A DNA stretch of 64,000 nt, from NCBI GenBank assembly GCA_015709675.1, contig CP054182.1, forward strand, positions 1,591,448 through 1,655,447, written 5' to 3'. Shown in pieces: positions 35,183-43,277 of this stretch. The notes under the pieces are model-generated. The model made no database searches. It was not told where the DNA came from and saw only the letters and a program-made list of their open reading frames with translations. The position numbers and the translations under genes were made by a program. Source of the stretch: Ignavibacteriales bacterium (lineage in GTDB: Bacteria > Bacteroidota > Ignavibacteria > Ignavibacteriales > Ignavibacteriaceae). Within the stretch, counting starts at the first letter, position 1, and each line of letters opens with the position of its first letter.

Positions 35183-38014
35183 ATGCTTTTGCGTTTTTTT
35201 ATCGCTTTGTTACTTATTCCGTTTTTCTCCGCATCCGGACAGGTTCAGCAGAGAGTTCTTGAATCTAACGGGACCAAATATCTCAGCGGAGAGCTTATTA
35301 TTAAATTAAAAGTTGCACCGGTTTCCTCAATGGGTAAGGTTCAGCTGCCGCTAAGTATTGCTGAACGGTTCAGCGTGCTGGGAGTTAAGGATGCGGCTCA
35401 ATTTTACCGGGGGAGCGGAATTGAAGCAAAGAACTCCGGATTTGACCGGATTGTGGTTATCCGCTATGAGAACACTTCAATTGACCCGCTTTATTTTGCG
35501 CAGAAGATAAAATCGCTTCCGGAAATTGAATGGGCAGAACCACGGTACATATACGAAACCTCCTACACTCCTAACGATCCTTCCCTCAATAATCAGTATG
35601 CTCTCACACGGATTCAGGCGGCCGCTGCATGGGATATTTCCAAAGGAGATACCTCAGTTTTTGTTGGCATTGTTGACACCGGAGTTGACTGGGATCATCC
35701 CGATCTTCAGGCAAATATGAAAATCAACTGGAATGAAATTCCCAATAACGGGCTGGATGATGATAATAATGGTTTTGTGGATGACCGCATCGGCTGGGAC
35801 TTTGGCGGACTGAACGGAACTCCTGATAATAATCCGATGGAAGACCGCCCCGACCATGGGTCTCACGTTGCCGGTATATCAGCAGCGGTTACTGATAACG
35901 GAGTTGGCATTGCATCTATCGGCTTTAAGGTAAATTGGCTCGCGGTAAAAACATCACAGGATGATAACCGTAATCCGCAGGGGCAGCCATATGTAGTTTA
36001 CGGCTATGAAGGAATTACTTATGCCGCTGATATGGGGGCTCAGGTGATAAACTGCAGCTGGGGCGGAAGCGGTTATTCAATACTGGGACAGGAAGTGATT
36101 AACTATGCCATGATAAAAGGTTCTCTGGTGGTTGCTGCTGCCGGTAACAGCAACTCCCCGGCTGCTCATTATCCTTCAGGATACCGGGGCGTTCTCTCGG
36201 TTGCATCAACCGGTTCAAGCGATCTGAAATCCGGTTTCTCCAATTACGGAACCACGGTGGATGTTTCAGCCCCCGGTGAGGGTATATACAACACCTGGCA
36301 GAATGACGGTTATGCATATTTAAGCGGTACATCAATGGCTTCTCCGCTTGCGGCCGGACTTGCAGCGCTGGTCTTCTCACACTTCCCGGGTATCACCCCG
36401 GAGCAGGTGGGTGAACGGCTCCGCGTAACAGGTGATGATATCAGCACGCAGAATCCTTCATATATAAACCAGCTTGGCAGAAGAATTAATGCCCTTAAAG
36501 CACTGAATACGGCAAACCCTGTTTCCGCGCGCTCAGTATCATATATATTTGAGGATGCTTCGGGTGACGGTATTATTACCAGCGGTGAGCAGGTAACTCT
36601 TCGTGTGGCATTTAAAAATATTCTTTCTGCAGCTTCATCACTCGTTATTGGTCTTGAAAATAAAAACGGCACGGCAAACGTGGTAAATACCACACTCTTT
36701 GCAGGTAGCGTTGGTGCAGGAGTTGAATTCACTACCGGAACAACGCCCTATACTTTTACCGTAAATAATGTTGGGGCAAATGCCGAGCTGTTATTTGTGC
36801 TTAATTATCTTGAAAACAATCAGGTTATCGGATATGAATGGCTGAGCGTTACGGCAAACCCGACTTATGCAACTCAGGCAGTAAATAATATCGCTCTCAC
36901 CGTAACCAGCAAAGGCACCCTCGCCTATAACAACTATCCGACCAACACCCAGGGGAACGGATTTAAATATATGGGGAGCCAGAATCATATGTTTGAGGGA
37001 GCATTGATTCTTGGGACAAGTGCAACAAAAATTTCAGACGCAGCACGAAACAGTTCCGGCAGCGTGCAGGTTGCAGATTTTGCTGTGGAATCCCCGTTCA
37101 TTATGCAGATACCCGGCGCTGCCGCGGATGCACAGGGGAGCTCACGATTTAATGACAACAATGCCGGCGCTAATAAAATCGGTATCACCACAACGCTTAC
37201 TTCATTCTCCTATTCAACAGCTCCCCACGATGATTATATCATCCTGCGTTATGAACTGAAAAATACCAATGCTTCAGCGGTCACGGGACTTTACGCAGGA
37301 CTATTCTTTGACTGGGATATGGTTGACGGCAGCGGCGCGGATGATTATACCGCATGGGATACCGCCGGCTCTCTCGGTTATGTATATCATATCGGAGGGA
37401 ACCCAAATACCTATACCGGCGTGGGGCTTGTTTCAGCAGGCAGTGCCGGCTTCCGGGGTATTCTGAACCCTGGCGGTGACCCGGGCGGCTTCAGTATATA
37501 TGACGGTTTCACGGATGCTGAAAAATGGCAGTCAATTTCAGGCGGACTCGCAAAGCCCCAGGCAGGAGGGGGTGATATTTCCCATGTCATCTCTGCCGGT
37601 CCTTATAATATACCTGCAGGAGAAAGCGTTACCGTTGCCTTTGCGATAGCAGCCGGACAGAATGTAACTGATCTTCGCAACGAACTTGCTTTAGCAAGGA
37701 GCAAGTATCAGGAGATTCTGACCTCAGCAGAGGAAGTGATTACTCAGCCGCTTACTTATGAACTGAGTCAGAATTACCCGAATCCTTTTAATCCTTCAAC
37801 GGTTATACAATTTCAGATTCCTGAAGCCGGAAATGTATCATTAAAAGTATATGATATCACCGGAAGGGAAGTAAAAACGCTGGTAAATGAATATATGCAA
37901 TCCGGAACCTGGCAGGCATCATTTGACGGAACCGGTCTTGCAAGCGGAGTGTACTTTTATGAAATTAAAGTCAATAGCTTCATTCAAAACAGAAAGATGA
38001 TTCTGTTGAAATAA
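35183..38014 (+). CDS. Secreted subtilisin-like (S8) serine protease with T9SS sorting domain
   Basis: The 943-residue protein has a signal peptide (to about residue 19), a pro-domain-like region (about 25-125) and an S8 peptidase domain. The catalytic triad is Asp165 in VGIVDTGVDWDHPDL, His225 in DRPDHGSHVAGI and Ser384 in SGTSMASPLAAGLAAL; the oxyanion Asn322 is in AAAGNSNSP. A long beta-rich region follows, ending with a T9SS sorting domain (LSQNYPNPFNPSTVIQFQI ... GLASGVYFYEIKVN). It should be secreted and released or anchored at the cell surface, probably for protein degradation. The gene is followed by a short region with a possible gene remnant. Confidence 0.95.
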   Translation: MLLRFFIALLLIPFFSASGQVQQRVLESNGTKYLSGELIIKLKVAPVSSMGKVQLPLSIAERFSVLGVKDAAQFYRGSGIEAKNSGFDRIVVIRYENTSIDPLYFAQKIKSLPEIEWAEPRYIYETSYTPNDPSLNNQYALTRIQAAAAWDISKGDTSVFVGIVDTGVDWDHPDLQANMKINWNEIPNNGLDDDNNGFVDDRIGWDFGGLNGTPDNNPMEDRPDHGSHVAGISAAVTDNGVGIASIGFKVNWLAVKTSQDDNRNPQGQPYVVYGYEGITYAADMGAQVINCSWGGSGYSILGQEVINYAMIKGSLVVAAAGNSNSPAAHYPSGYRGVLSVASTGSSDLKSGFSNYGTTVDVSAPGEGIYNTWQNDGYAYLSGTSMASPLAAGLAALVFSHFPGITPEQVGERLRVTGDDISTQNPSYINQLGRRINALKALNTANPVSARSVSYIFEDASGDGIITSGEQVTLRVAFKNILSAASSLVIGLENKNGTANVVNTTLFAGSVGAGVEFTTGTTPYTFTVNNVGANAELLFVLNYLENNQVIGYEWLSVTANPTYATQAVNNIALTVTSKGTLAYNNYPTNTQGNGFKYMGSQNHMFEGALILGTSATKISDAARNSSGSVQVADFAVESPFIMQIPGAAADAQGSSRFNDNNAGANKIGITTTLTSFSYSTAPHDDYIILRYELKNTNASAVTGLYAGLFFDWDMVDGSGADDYTAWDTAGSLGYVYHIGGNPNTYTGVGLVSAGSAGFRGILNPGGDPGGFSIYDGFTDAEKWQSISGGLAKPQAGGGDISHVISAGPYNIPAGESVTVAFAIAAGQNVTDLRNELALARSKYQEILTSAEEVITQPLTYELSQNYPNPFNPSTVIQFQIPEAGNVSLKVYDITGREVKTLVNEYMQSGTWQASFDGTGLASGVYFYEIKVNSFIQNRKMILLK

Positions 38015-38017
38015 TTT

Positions 38018-38156
38018 TTAGGTTGCTCTTTTAAGAGATGTTGCAATCGCTCAGGTGGATGAGTTTATATATCCGGAAACTTTTGCGGTTGCAACATTTC
38101 GGGGAGGTAAGGAAGGATGGGTATACAATATTAACAGCAAGGGCATGAATGATTGA
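38018..38156 (+). pseudogene. Possible C-terminal gene remnant without start codon
   Basis: After the subtilase stop, an open frame of about 45 codons reads ...AIAQVDEFIYPETFAV followed by ATFRGGKEGWVYNINSKG, which looks protein-like, and ends at a TGA at 38154-38156. It lacks a usable start codon. A 12-base imperfect inverted repeat (38039-38050 with 38085-38096) overlaps it. No family was recognised and chance cannot be excluded. Confidence 0.2.
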
Positions 38157-38173
38157 GACAAATTATCCATTTA

Positions 38174-38578
38174 CTATTCGTCAGTTGGTATACAACTCCT
38201 CAGACGCAGGTACTTTTCAAATGGTAAATAATCTTTATCCTTATGAAGCAACTCAAAATTGTGTTGTATACAAAAGGTGGCAATTATAACGTCCACAGTT
38301 TTCCTGATGGTAATTCCTTGTTTTCTTAAAAATCTGAAATTTTTGGCGCTTTTGATTGCCATTTTAGTACCACCTATTGAATAGACCGGGAAGCTTGAAA
38401 GTGCTCGGAGGGCGGTGTTATAAGCCCTGTCTTCTTTGAATCCCTGCAAAACCTCAAGTAATACGTAGTCGCCCAAACAAACAACTCCTGATTCAAGTAG
38501 TGAATCCAAAAAATCAGTGTGAAGGTTAGAGTTTCCATTGAAATAATCTATCCAGACTGAGGAGTCAACAAAAATCAT
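38174..38578 (-). CDS. vapC: VapC-type PIN-domain toxin
   Basis: The 134-residue PIN-domain ribonuclease has the expected acidic active-site residues: Asp5 in IFVDSSVWID, Glu42 in LLEVLQGF, Asp96 in KTVDVIIATF and Asp114/116 near the C-terminus. VapC toxins cut tRNA or rRNA when their antitoxin is lost. The start overlaps the antitoxin stop by four bases, typical of a vapBC operon. Confidence 0.9.
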   Translation of the reverse strand: MIFVDSSVWIDYFNGNSNLHTDFLDSLLESGVVCLGDYVLLEVLQGFKEDRAYNTALRALSSFPVYSIGGTKMAIKSAKNFRFLRKQGITIRKTVDVIIATFCIQHNFELLHKDKDYLPFEKYLRLRSCIPTDE

Positions 38579-38769
38579 TTTGCTGATCTCATATCGTCAA
38601 GATCACCTTCCCAATGTAATTTACCTCTAAGTTCCCTTATTTTGGATTGTGCTTTAACTGATATGAGGAGTTTTAGTGCCTGCTCAACGACCTCTCTCTT
38701 AGTTTTTAAACCAGTACTTTTAAGTGCACGCTCCATCAGTTTGTCGTCAATAACAATATTTGTTCTCAT
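38575..38769 (-). CDS. vapB: VapB-type antitoxin
   Basis: The 64-residue protein begins MRTNIVIDDKLMERALKSTG, the ribbon-helix-helix DNA-binding pattern of the VapB family, and continues TKREVVEQALKLLI. The C-terminal tail should wrap the PIN toxin. It sits directly upstream of the toxin gene. GGAAG lies seven bases before the ATG on the minus strand. An inverted repeat at 38785-38811 is the likely autoregulatory operator. Confidence 0.9.
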   Translation of the reverse strand: MRTNIVIDDKLMERALKSTGLKTKREVVEQALKLLISVKAQSKIRELRGKLHWEGDLDDMRSAK

Positions 38770-38784
38770 GATTCTACTTCCTTG

Positions 38785-38811
38785 TGTGTATTAATTGACG
38801 AAATATACACA
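38785..38811 (-). promoter_or_regulatory. Probable VapBC operator
   Basis: TGTGTAT (38785-38791) and ATACACA (38805-38811) are perfect inverted arms separated by 13 bases, located 16 bases upstream of the antitoxin ATG. Spacing and place fit binding of a ribbon-helix-helix antitoxin over the promoter. Confidence 0.6.
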
Positions 38812-38853
38812 TCCTGTTTAATTCATGCAAATCCTTAATTTTACTCCAAACAA

Positions 38854-38886
38854 AAAACCCCGGCTCACACAGGTGACCGGGGTTTT
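38854..38886 (-). terminator. Intrinsic terminator after acyl-CoA/ACP synthetase
   Basis: AAAACCCCGG (38854-38863) pairs perfectly with CCGGGGTTTT (38877-38886). On the minus strand a T-run follows, 24 bases after the synthetase stop. Confidence 0.9.
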
Positions 38887-38909
38887 CTGTTTATTGTATT
38901 TTAATCAGT

Positions 38910-40430
38910 TTAGTTTGCCTGAACGATATCCCTCACACGGTCGGTGATGGTCTTAAAGTCAATCTTTCCGCTGCCGAGTTTTGGCATTTCCGGAAGGACG
39001 ACAAACCGGCTTGGCATTTCAATATTGGAAAGATGCTCAGCCATTTTTTTCAGGGTTTCTTTCTCATCAATCTGCTGTGTTACTGCAGCAACGATCCTTG
39101 CTCCGCGTATCGGGTCTGGTACTTCCACTACGCAGCACTCGGTATCAGGCGGCAGGAGTTTTTCGAGAACGCTTTCAACCTTGATGAGTGATACTATCTC
39201 TCCGCCTATTTTAAGGAAGCGTTTCAGGCGGCCTACATGCCAGATATATCCGTCGGAATCCATGTAGCCCATGTCACCCGTATCATACCAGCCATGGCGG
39301 ATGCTGAGTGAGGTTTGTTCAAAATCATCGAAATATCCTTTCATCACATTGTCCCCTTTAACAAGGATTTTTCCGATTTCGCCTACTTTGCACTCCTCTC
39401 CGGTTTCATAGTGCTCAATGCGGACTTTTACTCCGTCAATCGGTCTGCCCACACTGCCGGGTCTGTTAAACTCGTGGGTATTTACGGTAATCGCCGGTGA
39501 GGTTTCTGTAGCGCCGTAAGCTTCCAGCAGAACTTTATTATGCTTGGTCATGAATGCTTCACGGAGAGCATCGGGGCATTTATCAGCGCCTGAGAGCATT
39601 ATTCTTACGGTATCAAAATCACCCGGTTTTGAGGCACGCAGATAACCCCAGAAGAAGGTCGGGGTTCCTGCCATAAGAGTGACTTTTTCTTCGCGGACGA
39701 TATCGCACACTGTTTTGAAGTCCAGCGGGTTTGCGTAGGTAACAAGAGTGATTCCCATAGAAAGCGGAACCCAAAGGTTTGCGGTCTGACCGAATACATG
39801 GAAGTAGGGGAGATTCGCAAGGAAGATATCATCCGATGAGAAGGTATATGCTTTTATGAGAGCGTTATAATTCTGGCTGATATTCTTGTGGGTAAGCTGC
39901 ACACCCTTCGGATCTTTTTCGCTTCCTGAGGTGAAGAGAATCATCAGATTATCATCTTCACTTCCCTGATGGATGCTCTTGATTATTGCTTCTGCAGGCA
40001 TGGCTGCTTTGAGTGCAGCGCCAAGTTTATCAAAAAGTGAAATGCCATCCCGGATGTCCTCTAGGTAAACCATTCCGTCTATGTGCGGGCATTTTATTTT
40101 TTCAAGAAGCGCGCGGGAAGTGATAATGGTCTTAAATGCGCATTTCTTCTGTGCGTATTCGCAGTTTTTATCTGCCTTTGTTGAATAATTAATCATCACC
40201 GGCACTCTTCCGCTCATGAGCGTTCCAAGTATGGCAAGAACTGATCCGGCTGAATTCGGGAGCATAATCCCCAGGAACCCGGGATCGTACTGCTGGAATT
40301 TTTTAGCAAAGATGAGAGAACCAATAAGCGCCCGTTTATATGGCACCCGTGCATTGGTTGTACGGTCGGCTATTGCCAGCTTTTTTTCATATTTCTTGGC
40401 AACTCTGACGAATTGGTGGTGGAATAACAT
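38910..40430 (-). CDS. AMP-forming acyl-CoA/acyl-ACP synthetase
   Basis: The 506-residue ANL-superfamily enzyme activates a fatty acid with ATP. The P-loop-like motif is MILFTSGSEKDPKGVQLTHKN, later YGATETSPAITVN, DTGDMGYMDSDGYIWHVGR with the hinge, and LKRFLKIGGEIVSL. The C-terminal catalytic Lys is in GSGKIDFKT. The sequence resembles the ligase half of Aas and long-chain acyl-CoA synthetases, so it may load acyl carrier protein or CoA; the acceptor cannot be decided. It is a single-gene unit. Confidence 0.88.
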   Translation of the reverse strand: MLFHHQFVRVAKKYEKKLAIADRTTNARVPYKRALIGSLIFAKKFQQYDPGFLGIMLPNSAGSVLAILGTLMSGRVPVMINYSTKADKNCEYAQKKCAFKTIITSRALLEKIKCPHIDGMVYLEDIRDGISLFDKLGAALKAAMPAEAIIKSIHQGSEDDNLMILFTSGSEKDPKGVQLTHKNISQNYNALIKAYTFSSDDIFLANLPYFHVFGQTANLWVPLSMGITLVTYANPLDFKTVCDIVREEKVTLMAGTPTFFWGYLRASKPGDFDTVRIMLSGADKCPDALREAFMTKHNKVLLEAYGATETSPAITVNTHEFNRPGSVGRPIDGVKVRIEHYETGEECKVGEIGKILVKGDNVMKGYFDDFEQTSLSIRHGWYDTGDMGYMDSDGYIWHVGRLKRFLKIGGEIVSLIKVESVLEKLLPPDTECCVVEVPDPIRGARIVAAVTQQIDEKETLKKMAEHLSNIEMPSRFVVLPEMPKLGSGKIDFKTITDRVRDIVQAN

Positions 40431-40867
40431 TCCTCGACTCCTTTTTATTATTTTTGTTAAAGTTCATCTGACAACTGAACTACATGAGAGGGGCGGACAT
40501 AGCTATCCTATTGAAAGAAGACCCTCCTGCCGGAAATCTTCAAATCCGGCACAGCCATATTACTTATTTCGGCTGAATTACCAAAAATAATAGTGCAAAA
40601 CAGCCAAAGTGAATAAAAAAATTATCCTGACAGGGGTAATGTCATTAATTATATCTGCCCGGCATTGCCTTTGTTTATTATCAAAGGCGATATGGTATTT
40701 TTTATCAACTGCCCGTTTTTTAATTAAAAGCGATCTCTTATAAAACCTTGATTTACAAAGACTTATGGGCTCCCATCAGCTTTCGTCATATTGCCGATTT
40801 AACTTTTATTTAACGCAAAAATTTCTTAAATAGTAATCATTGATTACGTAAATAATGAGGTTTTTCT
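40431..40867. other. AT-rich divergent intergenic region with hairpins
   Basis: These 437 bases between the divergent acyl synthetase and ilvE hold no recognisable gene. Two perfect seven-base stems are present: TGCCGGA/TCCGGCA (40528-40551) and GCCTTTG/CAAAGGC (40667-40688). A 15-base palindrome precedes ilvE (separate entry). No convincing consensus promoter was found. Confidence 0.55.
40833..40847 (+). promoter_or_regulatory. Palindromic site 20 bases before ilvE
   Basis: GTAATCATTGATTAC is a perfect seven-base inverted repeat around one central base, 20 bases upstream of the ATG. It may be an operator overlapping the leader; the binding protein is unknown. Confidence 0.4.
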
Positions 40868-41953
40868 ATGAACAATATTAAATATGAAATAAAGACCCGT
40901 ACCGGAGAAATCCGCTTACCGGAATCACTCGGTTTTGGACAGATTTTTACCGACCACGTCTTTGAAATGGATTACTCCCCCGCCAGCGGCTGGCATAATG
41001 CAGTTATAAGACCCCTCTCTGAAATGTCTATTCATCCTGCCACGATGTTCATCCATTATGGACAGGCACTCTTCGAAGGAATGAAAGCATTCCGTCATAA
41101 AAATAATGACGTTATGCTCTTCCGTCCGGACAAGCACTTTATCCGGCTTAACAATTCTGCAAGAAGACTTTGCATGCCGGAGATTGATGTTAATTTCGCG
41201 ACTGACGCTCTCAAGGAGCTGGTTTCCATTGAGAAGGAATGGATTCCCAGAAAAGAAGGAGAAGCCCTGTATATCCGTCCCTTTATGTTCGGGCTTGATC
41301 CGGTACTCGGTGTTAAACCGGCACAGAACTATAAGTTTATCATAATGCTTTCTCCGGTTGGTGCTTACTATCCGGAAGGATTCAAACCGGTAAAGATTCT
41401 TGTGCAGGATGACTACGTCCGCGCGGTTCGTAAAGGTATGGGTGAAGTAAAAACACCCGGAAATTATGCTGCAAGTCTTCTCGCAAGTGAAATGGCCCGC
41501 AAGCAGGGCTACACACAGGTGCTTTGGCTTGACGGTGTTGAGCAAAAGTACATTGAAGAAGTCGGAACCATGAATATCTTCATCACCTTTAAGGATGAAG
41601 TAGCAACACCAAAATTAACCGGAGGAATACTGCCCGGCATAACAAGAATGTCTGTTCTTCACATGCTCAGAGACTGGGGCATGAATGTTAATGAACGGCT
41701 GATAAGTCTGGATGAATTTATCACCCGCTTTGACAAAGGTGAGGTTGAGGGTGTATTTGGCACCGGAACAGCCGCAATTATTTCATCAGTCGGTGAACTG
41801 AAATATAAAGACCGGAAAATGGTTATTAATAACGGTGAACCCGGCACATTAGCACATAAGCTGTTTGACACTCTTACCGGCATGCACTCCGGAAAAATTG
41901 CAGACCCATACGGATGGCTGGTACCGGTTCAGCAGGAGGTTACCGTCTCTTAA
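40868..41953 (+). CDS. ilvE: Branched-chain amino acid aminotransferase (BCAT II type)
   Basis: The 361-residue PLP enzyme transaminates leucine, isoleucine and valine. It shows MFIHYGQALFEGMKAFRHK and, around the PLP lysine region, VRKGMGEVKTPGNYAASLL, VLWLDGVEQKYIEEVGTMNIF, GGILPGITRMSVLHM and VFGTGTAAIISSVGELKY. Length fits class II BCAT. TGAGG lies about ten bases before the ATG. Its stop codon shares bases with the start of the alkaline phosphatase gene (TAATG), so the two are co-transcribed. Confidence 0.94.
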   Translation: MNNIKYEIKTRTGEIRLPESLGFGQIFTDHVFEMDYSPASGWHNAVIRPLSEMSIHPATMFIHYGQALFEGMKAFRHKNNDVMLFRPDKHFIRLNNSARRLCMPEIDVNFATDALKELVSIEKEWIPRKEGEALYIRPFMFGLDPVLGVKPAQNYKFIIMLSPVGAYYPEGFKPVKILVQDDYVRAVRKGMGEVKTPGNYAASLLASEMARKQGYTQVLWLDGVEQKYIEEVGTMNIFITFKDEVATPKLTGGILPGITRMSVLHMLRDWGMNVNERLISLDEFITRFDKGEVEGVFGTGTAAIISSVGELKYKDRKMVINNGEPGTLAHKLFDTLTGMHSGKIADPYGWLVPVQQEVTVS

Positions 41954-43044
41954 TGCGATTTCGTTTTTTTGTTGTTCTTGTTTTTTTTGTTGCGGTTGCA
42001 TACAGCATAAATGCCCAGCAGCAAAAGAAACCTAAAAATATCATAATTATCATCGGGGACGGCATGGGGCTGAATCAGGTAACTTCGGAAATCATCTTTA
42101 ACAGAGAGGATACTCCTTTCAAGAAGTTTACGGATGTTGGAATGTCAGTTACCTGTGCAGCCGATGCTTTAATTACTGATTCCGCTGCCGGCGGTACGGC
42201 AATCGCGACCGGTCATAAAACCTATAATGGGGCCATTGCGGTTGATACCATTAAACAGCCGGTTGAATCCGTTTTTACGTATGCTGTCATGAATAAGAAA
42301 AAAGCAGCAGGACTGGTTACCACGGCCCCTATTACCGATGCAACACCGGCGGTATTTTTCGCCCATGCTGAAAGCAGAAAAATGCATACCGATATTGCTC
42401 AGCAGCTGGTGAATGCTCCCGCTCACGTAGTCATTGGCGGAGGAAGAAAATACTTCCTGCCCAAAGATCAGGGCGGGGTGAGAACTGACGGAGTGAATCT
42501 TATTCAATCCCTTAGCGATAAAGGATATTTTTATTCCTCAGAGTATATCACCGAAGGATATAAACCAAACTCAAAACTCTGGATGCTGCTTGATACCAAT
42601 TCCATTTCAAAAGCTGGCACCCGGCCTTACAAACTTGGTGATCTTGCTATGACCGCTATAGGACAGTTAAAAAATCACAAAGATGGTTTTGTCCTGATGG
42701 TGGAAAGCACACACACCGATTATGCAGGGCACGCAAATGATCCTGTTCATCTGAAAGCAGAGATGGAAGAGTTCGCGGACCTGGTTAACCGGATGCTTGC
42801 ATATATCGAGAAGGATGGAAACACTCTGCTGGTTGTAACTGCTGATCATGAAACGGGCGGAATGTCACTGGTGCATCCGAAAGATAAATCCCAGCCGATT
42901 GAATATGCTTATACCACAAAAGGTCATTCAGCCGGAATGGTTGGCGTCTGGGCAAAAGGACCGGGGAGTGATATCTTCAGGGGAGTCTATGAGAACAACG
43001 AAATAGGAAAAAAACTCTTCTCCATCGCCAGAAGCTGGAAATAA
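41953..43044 (+). CDS. Exported alkaline phosphatase
   Basis: The 363-residue protein (from ATG 41953) has a signal peptide ending near AYSINAQ and is an alkaline phosphatase-superfamily enzyme. Metal and nucleophile motifs are IIIIGDGMGLNQV (Asp36), ITDSAAGGTAIATGHKT with nucleophile Ser78, VESTHTDYAGHAND, VTADHETGG and KGHSAGMVGVWAKG. An earlier in-frame ATG (41914) lies inside ilvE and would bury the signal peptide, so it was rejected. It would release phosphate from exported substrates in the periplasm. No phosphate-regulon operator was identified. Confidence 0.93.
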   Translation: MRFRFFVVLVFFVAVAYSINAQQQKKPKNIIIIIGDGMGLNQVTSEIIFNREDTPFKKFTDVGMSVTCAADALITDSAAGGTAIATGHKTYNGAIAVDTIKQPVESVFTYAVMNKKKAAGLVTTAPITDATPAVFFAHAESRKMHTDIAQQLVNAPAHVVIGGGRKYFLPKDQGGVRTDGVNLIQSLSDKGYFYSSEYITEGYKPNSKLWMLLDTNSISKAGTRPYKLGDLAMTAIGQLKNHKDGFVLMVESTHTDYAGHANDPVHLKAEMEEFADLVNRMLAYIEKDGNTLLVVTADHETGGMSLVHPKDKSQPIEYAYTTKGHSAGMVGVWAKGPGSDIFRGVYENNEIGKKLFSIARSWK

Positions 43045-43052
43045 TTCTTTAA

Positions 43053-43090
43053 CGGAGGCCGCACCCCGCGGTCTCCGGTATTATTATTTG
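43053..43090 (+). terminator. Stem-loop after alkaline phosphatase
   Basis: CGGAGGCCGC (43053-43062) pairs with GCGGTCTCCG (43068-43077) with one G-T pair, followed by GTATTATTATTT. Nearly the same stem occurs after the third sensor gene (49409-49440). Confidence 0.75.
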
Positions 43091-43277
43091 CCCGGCAGTA
43101 CACATAACTTTATACCCTTTGTCCTAATAACAAATCAGCATTTACCTGATTTAACCCCTTCTTCTCTTAGCTCCCCGGCTTGAATTAACGCTTGCCTAAT
43201 TTGTTTTTGCAGTAAAACCGTTAATCACAAAATTCACAAACGATTTATTTATTTATAATTAAGTTATGTAGAGTTTG

